From the NCBI GenBank assembly GCA_003488005.1, contig DNND01000031.1:1-45393 (forward strand): a stretch of DNA of 45,393 nucleotides, written 5' to 3'. Origin of the DNA: Blastocatellia bacterium (GTDB lineage: Bacteria > Acidobacteriota > Blastocatellia > Pyrinomonadales > Pyrinomonadaceae). The position numbers and the translations under genes are program-made. The notes below the pieces were generated by a model that worked only from the letters and a program-made list of their open reading frames with translations, was not told the DNA's origin and searched no databases. Below are positions 41,050 to 45,393 of this stretch, one piece after another (the stretch's first letter is position 1; each line of letters opens with the position of its first letter).

Positions 41050-41112
41050 AATGATGAATGCAGAATGATGAATGCTGAATTCCGCGTTCATCATTCATTG
41101 TTCATCATTATC
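41050..41112. repeat. 7-bp periodic palindrome, family I
   Basis: 7-mers of the type AATGATG/AATGCAG (41050-41084) run straight into complementary 7-mers CGTTCAT, CATTCAT, TGTTCAT, CATTATC (41085-41112), giving a hairpin with almost no loop. The last 7-mer covers the stop codon of rpsI. Confidence 0.88.
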
Positions 41113-41500
41113 TCTTGGAGAACTGGAAGCGCTTGCGAGCGCCCTTCTGTCCATACTTCTTGCGTTCTTTAATGCGCGGATCGCGAGTGACCAGTCCCGC
41201 CTCTTTCAAAGCTGGTCGCAGGTCGCTGTTGTACTCCATCAGCGCTCGCGTAATGCCGTGACGAATTGCGCCGGCCTGCCCCGCCGGACCGCCGCCCTTA
41301 ACGTTGACCAGCAGGTCAAACTTGCCCGTCGTCTCCGTCAACTGCAAAGGTTGACGAATGATCATGCGCAGCGTCTCGTTGGGGAAGTACGTTTCAAACG
41401 GCTTGCGATTTATCTTCACTGCGCCGTCGCCCGCGCGCAGATAGACGCGCGCAGTCGCCGACTTTCGTCGTCCGGTTCCGTAGTATTGAATATCAGCCAC
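41108..41500 (-). CDS. rpsI: Small ribosomal subunit protein uS9
   Basis: 130 residues, the family length. It starts MADIQYYGTGRRKSATARVY, carries GGGPAGQAGAIRHGITRALM in the middle and ends GQKGARKRFQFSKR, whose final Ser-Lys-Arg reaches the P-site tRNA in the ribosome. It follows rplM by 35 bases on the minus strand, the usual rplM-rpsI pair. Confidence 0.98.
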   Translation of the reverse strand: MADIQYYGTGRRKSATARVYLRAGDGAVKINRKPFETYFPNETLRMIIRQPLQLTETTGKFDLLVNVKGGGPAGQAGAIRHGITRALMEYNSDLRPALKEAGLVTRDPRIKERKKYGQKGARKRFQFSKR

Positions 41501-41535
41501 AGCTATATCTCGTCCTCTTTATTAACTCTCGTTTG

Positions 41536-41979
41536 TTATCGGGTGGTGAGCGTGTGAACTTCGGGGCGTTGGGCGGTGTGCGGATGATCGGCGTCGGCGT
41601 AAACTTTTAATTTCTTCGCCATCGCTTTGCCGAGTTTGGTTTTCGGAAGCATGCCCTGGACGGCGAGACTAATCACGCGGTCCGGCCGCTTCGCAAACAT
41701 CTCCTCGGCAGTCACCTCGCGCAAGCCGCCGGGATACGACGTGTGGCGGCGATACAGTTTCTGTTGGGCCTTCGCACCCTTTAACACAGCCTTGCGCGCA
41801 TTAATCACGATCACGTGATCGCCAAGGTCCATGAAGGGGGTCCAGCGCGGACTGCGTTTACCCGACAGGATGGAGGCGATTTCGGATGCCAAATGGCCGA
41901 CCGTTTGACCCGCCGCATCGACTACGTACCATTTTCGTTGTCCAGCGAGATCCTTGCCGCTGGGAAAGTATGTTGACAT
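41536..41979 (-). CDS. rplM: Large ribosomal subunit protein uL13
   Basis: 147 residues. Family markers are KWYVVDAAGQTVGHLASEIA, DLGDHVIVINARKAVLKGAK, YRRHTSYPGGLREVTAEEMF and VQGMLPKTKLGKAMAKKLKV. The only difference from typical ~142-residue proteins is a few extra residues at the C-terminus. It is an early-assembly 50S protein. First gene of the translation operon, with a consensus-like promoter 43 to 71 bases upstream. Confidence 0.98.
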   Translation of the reverse strand: MSTYFPSGKDLAGQRKWYVVDAAGQTVGHLASEIASILSGKRSPRWTPFMDLGDHVIVINARKAVLKGAKAQQKLYRRHTSYPGGLREVTAEEMFAKRPDRVISLAVQGMLPKTKLGKAMAKKLKVYADADHPHTAQRPEVHTLTTR

Positions 41980-42021
41980 GGTTAACTATCTCTGTTTTCA
42001 GTGAATAAAACGCGAACGGTT

Positions 42022-42050
42022 AGAATACCGAACGACAAAAAGAGTGTCAA
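42022..42050 (-). promoter_or_regulatory. Sigma70-type promoter of the rplM operon
   Basis: On the minus strand TTGACA (42045-42050) is followed after exactly 17 bases by TATTCT (42022-42027). This is a perfect -35, an optimal spacer and a -10 matching four of six positions. It lies ~45 bases before the rplM ATG, and a 7-bp periodic array begins just upstream of it. Confidence 0.8.
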
Positions 42051-42067
42051 GGCGAGGGCCTGCAAGA

Positions 42068-42307
42068 AGGGTGTTGGGTGTAGGGGATAGGGTGTAGCAG
42101 GAAGAAGGGTGTTGGGTGAAGGGGATTGGGTGTAGCAAAGAAGGGGTGATGCGTCTAGCTGGAGTCCACCTACGTTGAGCAACTGCCATTCAATGGCTCG
42201 CAAGCGCGATCTAACGGCTGGCAAGTGGCCAGCAAAATTCAGAGGACCAACAAAAAAGTGTGGGGTGCATCTACACCCCACACCCTAAATCCTACACCCT
42301 TCCTATA
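42068..42307. repeat. 7-bp periodic palindrome, family J
   Basis: The left arm at 42068-42144 has eleven 7-mers of the type AGGGTGT/TGGGTGT. The right arm at 42271-42307 has 7-mers of the type CTACACC/CCACACC, complementary to the left. The ~125-base centre is unrelated. The element fills the 330-base gap between the rplM promoter and the stop of the M48 peptidase gene. Confidence 0.87.
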
Positions 42308-42309
42308 CC

Positions 42310-43518
42310 CTATTCTTGAGGTGGCGGAGTTGTCGTGCTGTCGGCCCGCTTCAACTTCGGAGGCTCTTGCTTCTCCGCAGGTTTCTGCTCGCTGCCGTCC
42401 GGATTCGTAGTCGGTTCGTCAGGCGTCGGCTGGCGCCGTTTGAGTGTCGGACGTCCCGGCGCACCATCATCCGCGCTCGGCAGCGCTCCCGTACTCGAGG
42501 CTCTTGCATTTGAAAGCCGCAAAAGCTTCGCCTTCACGCGCTGAAACTCCGACGTGCTGATCACATACTCGTCATGCTCGGGAAACCGCGCCGCCAACGA
42601 GAGCGCCGAAGCGCGTCGTTCTGGCGGCGCAGGGTGCGTCGAAAAAGCTTTCGCAATAATGCCCGGCTTCTTTTTGTTTTTCGCTTCCAGCTTTTCAAAC
42701 ATCGTCGCCATCGCCGTCGGATCGTAACCAGCGGCCCACATATACTGAACGCCAAGCCGATCGGCTTCTTCTTCCGCGCCGCGACTAAACTTCATGAAGA
42801 TGCCCAACAGTCCGAGCCCGGCGGTGTTCTGATAAATCATTCCGGGAATGCCGCCGAGAAAAATCGATCCACCCATTGCCAAATATTCCAGCAGGCTGGC
42901 CTTGGTCTGATTCTCAACCGCGTGGCGCGCGGCCACGTGTCCGATTTCGTGGGCCATAACGCCCGCGACCTCAGCTTCATTGTCAGCCACCAAAAGCAAA
43001 CCCTTATTGACGTAGAAAAATCCACCCGGCAAGGCGAAGGCGTTAACTTCGTCGGAATCGATAACTTTGATCGTAAAGGGAACCTTCGCGTCTGAGTGCA
43101 ACACGATATTCTGGCCGACGCGGTTTACATATTCGGTGATCACCGGATCGTCGATAAACTTTGCCTGGCGATCCACTTCCGCGGCCAGCTCGCGACCCAT
43201 CCGCACTTCCTTTTCCGTCGAGCCGCTCATCTTGGCAATGATGCCTTTATTGATGTTGCGTTTCCCGATCATGTTCGGGTCGTCGTTGACCGAAAGCGGT
43301 TTGTTGGATTTCACCGGCAGCGGTGGCGGCGTCTTGGCGGCGCTTTTCGGGTCGTTCTTCGCGGTCGTGGCTGTTGCAGTCTGATCCTGCGACTGGGTAG
43401 TGCCGGCAGTTTTGGTCGACGGGATAGTCTGAGTGGTCTGCGCGAAACCGGCAATTGAACTTAGAATTATTGCGGAGACGAGAATGAACGCGGTACTAAC
43501 GCGGGAGATGCTGATCAT
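42310..43518 (-). CDS. Secreted M48 family zinc metallopeptidase (BepA/LoiP-like)
   Basis: 402 residues. A signal peptide (FILVSAIILSSIAGFAQT) is followed by a Thr/Lys-rich linker. The peptidase domain is VMAHEIGHVAARHAVENQ, with the HEIGH zinc motif and the Glu of FSRGAEEEADRLGVQYMWAA as third ligand. A C-terminal Pro/Thr-rich tail (about 335-402) has no recognised fold. Periplasmic relatives (BepA, LoiP) degrade or refold outer-membrane proteins, so an envelope quality-control role is likely. The first M48 gene (5079-6080) lacks the signal peptide, so the two are not simple duplicates. Confidence 0.9.
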   Translation of the reverse strand: MISISRVSTAFILVSAIILSSIAGFAQTTQTIPSTKTAGTTQSQDQTATATTAKNDPKSAAKTPPPLPVKSNKPLSVNDDPNMIGKRNINKGIIAKMSGSTEKEVRMGRELAAEVDRQAKFIDDPVITEYVNRVGQNIVLHSDAKVPFTIKVIDSDEVNAFALPGGFFYVNKGLLLVADNEAEVAGVMAHEIGHVAARHAVENQTKASLLEYLAMGGSIFLGGIPGMIYQNTAGLGLLGIFMKFSRGAEEEADRLGVQYMWAAGYDPTAMATMFEKLEAKNKKKPGIIAKAFSTHPAPPERRASALSLAARFPEHDEYVISTSEFQRVKAKLLRLSNARASSTGALPSADDGAPGRPTLKRRQPTPDEPTTNPDGSEQKPAEKQEPPKLKRADSTTTPPPQE

Positions 43519-43982
43519 CTTGAAAAAACCTCCAGAGACTTCAAAACAAATCGTGCCGAAAAGGACTCCGGGGAAAAAACTTTCCAGGCGCCACGGATTG
43601 AGGAGTTCTGCGCAAAAAACTGATTAACGATGCGCAGTGGATCGGAAGCTGTTTTAGCTATTTTCAAATGCGCAGTCTATGATGCCCGATTCCGGCTGCA
43701 TGGTTGCGCCTGTTTTCCGCTAAATGGTTGCCGAAAAATTGGGGAAATCGGTTTCGCCGTCCATTGGGCTCGCTTTGGAATAAGCAGGAACGCGGCCATT
43801 ATAATGCCTGCACCCGCGAAAGCCTAAAATCGAGGTGATTCTCGGTGCCCTGTCTTAATCGAGGTTCTCATAATGAAGGCCTCCCGATTGAGTCTCGCCG
43901 ACGCCAAATCTCAAGGTCGGGAAGGTTGGGCATGGCCCCCGCTCTTCTCCGGTTCTATGCTAAAGACTGGATGGCAGATGTC
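43519..43982. other. Divergent intergenic region
   Basis: 464 bases between two genes read away from each other. No gene or repeat is seen. A TATAAT hexamer at 43800-43805 (listed separately) could serve the DUF2520 gene. A long frame overlapping 43845-43982 is open but looks non-coding upstream of the DUF2520 start. Confidence 0.5.
43775..43805 (+). promoter_or_regulatory. Candidate promoter for the DUF2520 gene
   Basis: TATAAT (43800-43805) is a perfect -10; TTGGAA (43775-43780) is a poor -35 at a long 19-base spacing. The start codon is ~180 bases downstream, so the leader would be long. Tentative. Confidence 0.3.
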
Positions 43983-44882
43983 ATGTCAAAAGGCAAACCA
44001 ACAATCTCAATCATTGGCGCCGGCCGCCTGGGCACCGCGTTGGCCATCGCGCTAACGTCGAAGTCTTACCCGATTCGCGCAGTCGCCGCCCGCCGCGCCG
44101 CAAACGCCCGCAAAGCGATCTCGCTTTCCGCGCTGCCTTCAACAACCCTCGCACTCGGCGCCGACCAACTTGAACAACTCCCGCCCAGCGATCTTGTTCT
44201 GATAACTACGCCGGACGACGCCATTGCCGGCATCGCGCGAACCTTCGCTAAGCTTGGGCGCAGCGCGCGCCGTCGCAGCACTTTTTTGCACACCAGCGGC
44301 GCACTCTCTTCTGCAGTCCTGGCGCCACTCGCCGAGCGCGGGTTCCACACCGGCTCACTTCATCCCCTTATTTCCGTCAGCGATCCACGCGCCGGTGCGG
44401 AAGCATTGAGCGGCGCCTTCTACTGTGTCGAGGGCGACAGCGTCGCGGTGCGATCCGCAAAGGCGATTGTGCGCGACCTGGACGGGAACGCTTTTACAAT
44501 CAAGCCCGAAAGCAAAGCTCTTTATCATGCGGCTGCGGTGATGGCCTCGCCGCATCTCGTTGCGCTGTTCGATCTCGCGGTTCAGATGCTGGTGTCCTGC
44601 GGTCTCAAGCCCCAAGAGGCGCAGAACGTTCTGACGCCACTTGTGCAAAGCACGGTGAACAACTTGAAACAGACGTCGCCCGAAAAAGCATTGACCGGAA
44701 CCTTCGCGCGCGGCGACGTCGCCACGGTCCAGCGTCATCTGAAAGCGTTGGCCCCAAAACAGCTCGCCGAAGCTCTGGAGATTTACAAACTGCTCGGCCT
44801 CCATTCGCTGCAACTCGCCGCCCAGCGTGGCCTGGATCCAAAAGTCGCCACTCAAATCAAAATCGCCCTGAAGAAAACTTAA
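43983..44882 (+). CDS. Rossmann-fold protein with DUF2520 domain
   Basis: 299 residues from the ATG at 43983 (an in-frame ATG at 43971 is also possible). The N-terminal Rossmann fold starts with TISIIGAGRLGTALAIALTS, the GxGxxG nucleotide-binding loop; LVLITTPDDAIAGIARTFAK and a HTSGALSSAVLAPLAERGFH segment follow. The C-terminal DUF2520 helical domain has HAAAVMASPHLVALFDLAVQ and ends QIKIALKK. The family is close to pyrroline-carboxylate reductase- and F420-dependent oxidoreductase-like proteins, but its substrate is unknown. In many genomes it lies near pantothenate genes; here only malic enzyme follows. Confidence 0.85.
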   Translation: MSKGKPTISIIGAGRLGTALAIALTSKSYPIRAVAARRAANARKAISLSALPSTTLALGADQLEQLPPSDLVLITTPDDAIAGIARTFAKLGRSARRRSTFLHTSGALSSAVLAPLAERGFHTGSLHPLISVSDPRAGAEALSGAFYCVEGDSVAVRSAKAIVRDLDGNAFTIKPESKALYHAAAVMASPHLVALFDLAVQMLVSCGLKPQEAQNVLTPLVQSTVNNLKQTSPEKALTGTFARGDVATVQRHLKALAPKQLAEALEIYKLLGLHSLQLAAQRGLDPKVATQIKIALKKT

Positions 44883-44893
44883 GCAAACGCGTT

Positions 44894-45071
44894 GCGGCTC
44901 TGCCGCCTTCCGTACGGTAAGCCTATGGCTTACCGCAAGCATCGCTCTTTTCCTGAGGCTATGCCTCCTGGCTCAACTTCTTTCAGGCAATAGCAAAGGA
45001 GGCGCAGCCTCAAACAAGAGATATGTTCCCGGGTAAGCCATAGGCTTACCGCACGGAAGGCGGCAGAGCCG
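44894..45071. repeat. 178-bp inverted-repeat element
   Basis: The outer arm starting GCGGCTCTGCCGCCTTCCG (from 44894) is matched by its reverse complement (from 45030, ending 45071), about 40 bases each with one mismatch. GGTAAGCC-type palindromes lie inside each arm, and an inner pair GAGGCTATGCCTCCT / AGGAGGCGCAGCCTC sits in the middle. The element has the layout of a MITE-like or REP-doublet sequence and no ORF. Confidence 0.8.
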
Positions 45072-45089
45072 CGCTCCTGCTTTTGACTA

Positions 45090-45117
45090 TTTACGATTTA
45101 CGATTCACGATTCACGA
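45090..45117. repeat. 7-bp periodic array, family K (single arm)
   Basis: Four 7-mers (TTTACGA, TTTACGA, TTCACGA, TTCACGA) end four bases before the ATG at 45122. No complementary arm lies in the sequence available. Confidence 0.75.
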
Positions 45118-45121
45118 CGTT

Positions 45122-45393
45122 ATGGAACGAGCACCATCTGACAGCTACAGCCTTACCATTCGCGTCAAACTTTCTTCGCGCGCCGGCACGCTCGGCGAAG
45201 TCACTACCGCCATCGGCCGCGCCGGCGGCGACATCGGCGCAATTGATATTGTCAGCGTTGGCCGTGACTACATCATTCGCGACATCACCGTCAACACCGT
45301 CTCGAGCGAACACGAAGACAGAATCGTCAACGCGGTCAAGGCCATTGACGGCATCGAAGTCCTGCAAACTTCCGATCGCACCTTCCTCATGCA
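45122..45393 (+). CDS. NAD-dependent malic enzyme, N-terminal ACT-domain part (cut by window end)
   Basis: The first 90 codons of a gene that runs off the window. The sequence SYSLTIRVKLSSRAGTLGEV, GRAGGDIGAIDIVSVGRDYI and a final VLQTSDRTFLMH match the ACT domain that precedes the catalytic part of many bacterial malic enzymes (oxaloacetate-decarboxylating malate dehydrogenases), where DRTFLMH leads directly into the malic domain. ACT domains bind amino acids or other small effectors, so the enzyme is probably allosterically regulated. The catalytic domain itself is outside the window, so a different ACT-domain enzyme cannot be fully excluded. The ATG follows a 7-bp array with no clear Shine-Dalgarno. 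Confidence 0.8.
   Translation, partial: MERAPSDSYSLTIRVKLSSRAGTLGEVTTAIGRAGGDIGAIDIVSVGRDYIIRDITVNTVSSEHEDRIVNAVKAIDGIEVLQTSDRTFLM

Noticed and set aside
45122..45393. The ACT-domain protein as the usual partner (UPF0237) of the DUF711 gene
   Set aside because: It is 43 kb away, and its end (DRTFLMH) fits the malic enzyme N-terminus, not a stand-alone 90-residue ACT protein.

Overview
The window reads as a chromosomal segment of an Acidobacteriota bacterium, probably class Blastocatellia (Pyrinomonadaceae-like). This is inferred from family content, not from a marker gene search. The pointers are two VWFA-related secreted proteins, an Oar-like TonB-type receptor with an N-terminal carboxypeptidase-regulatory domain, a secretin ending in a cohesin-like domain, proteins with DUF5666-like repeats, moderately high GC, and many intergenic palindromes. 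I see no rRNA, tRNA, CRISPR array, complete insertion sequence or prophage.

Layout. 1-4616 (+): zinc-ribbon membrane protein, DUF711 (PFL/UPF0210) protein, TlpA-like thioredoxin, secreted protein, a lone bacterial microcompartment shell protein and a histidine phosphatase. 4617-8580: an accessory stretch with an M48 peptidase carrying a C-terminal Cys motif, two unrecognised membrane-anchored proteins, and the decayed 3' end of a type ISP restriction-modification/helicase gene. 8582-10675: outer-membrane beta-barrel protein, VOC protein and a secreted protein. 10877-15384: two membrane proteins with cyclic-nucleotide-binding domains (an MscS channel and a DUF1003 protein) flank a low-affinity iron permease-like gene and an NRAMP-like transporter. 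15571-18210 (-): two VWFA-domain secreted proteins. 18473-20695 (-): an unrecognised three-gene operon made of a small Cys-rich secreted protein, a LolA-like protein and an EF-hand protein. 20986-28994 (+): a type II secretion/type IV pilus-like set in the order F, E, D (secretin), G-like, G-like, PilM-like. 29059-31268 (+): ECF sigma factor, anti-sigma factor and a bactofilin-like membrane protein. 32198-37460 (+): DUF5666-like protein, Oar-like receptor and LolA-like protein. 37552-41979 (-): the translation operon rplM-rpsI-rpsB-tsf-pyrH-frr, with a clear sigma70-type promoter. 42310-43518 (-): M48 peptidase. 43983-end (+): a DUF2520 Rossmann protein and the start of an ACT-domain malic enzyme.

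The most striking feature is not a gene. Ten or so intergenic loci carry arrays with exact 7-bp periodicity. Their sequences differ from locus to locus, but the period is the same and most are arranged as two reverse-complementary arms. Several end directly before a start codon, and one has become the leader peptide of a pseudopilin. A separate family of ~87-bp palindromes occurs three times with compensatory stem changes, and a 358-bp element has perfect 16-bp terminal inverted repeats. These repeats sit between housekeeping genes as well as accessory ones, so they look like a genome-wide system and not one mobile insertion.
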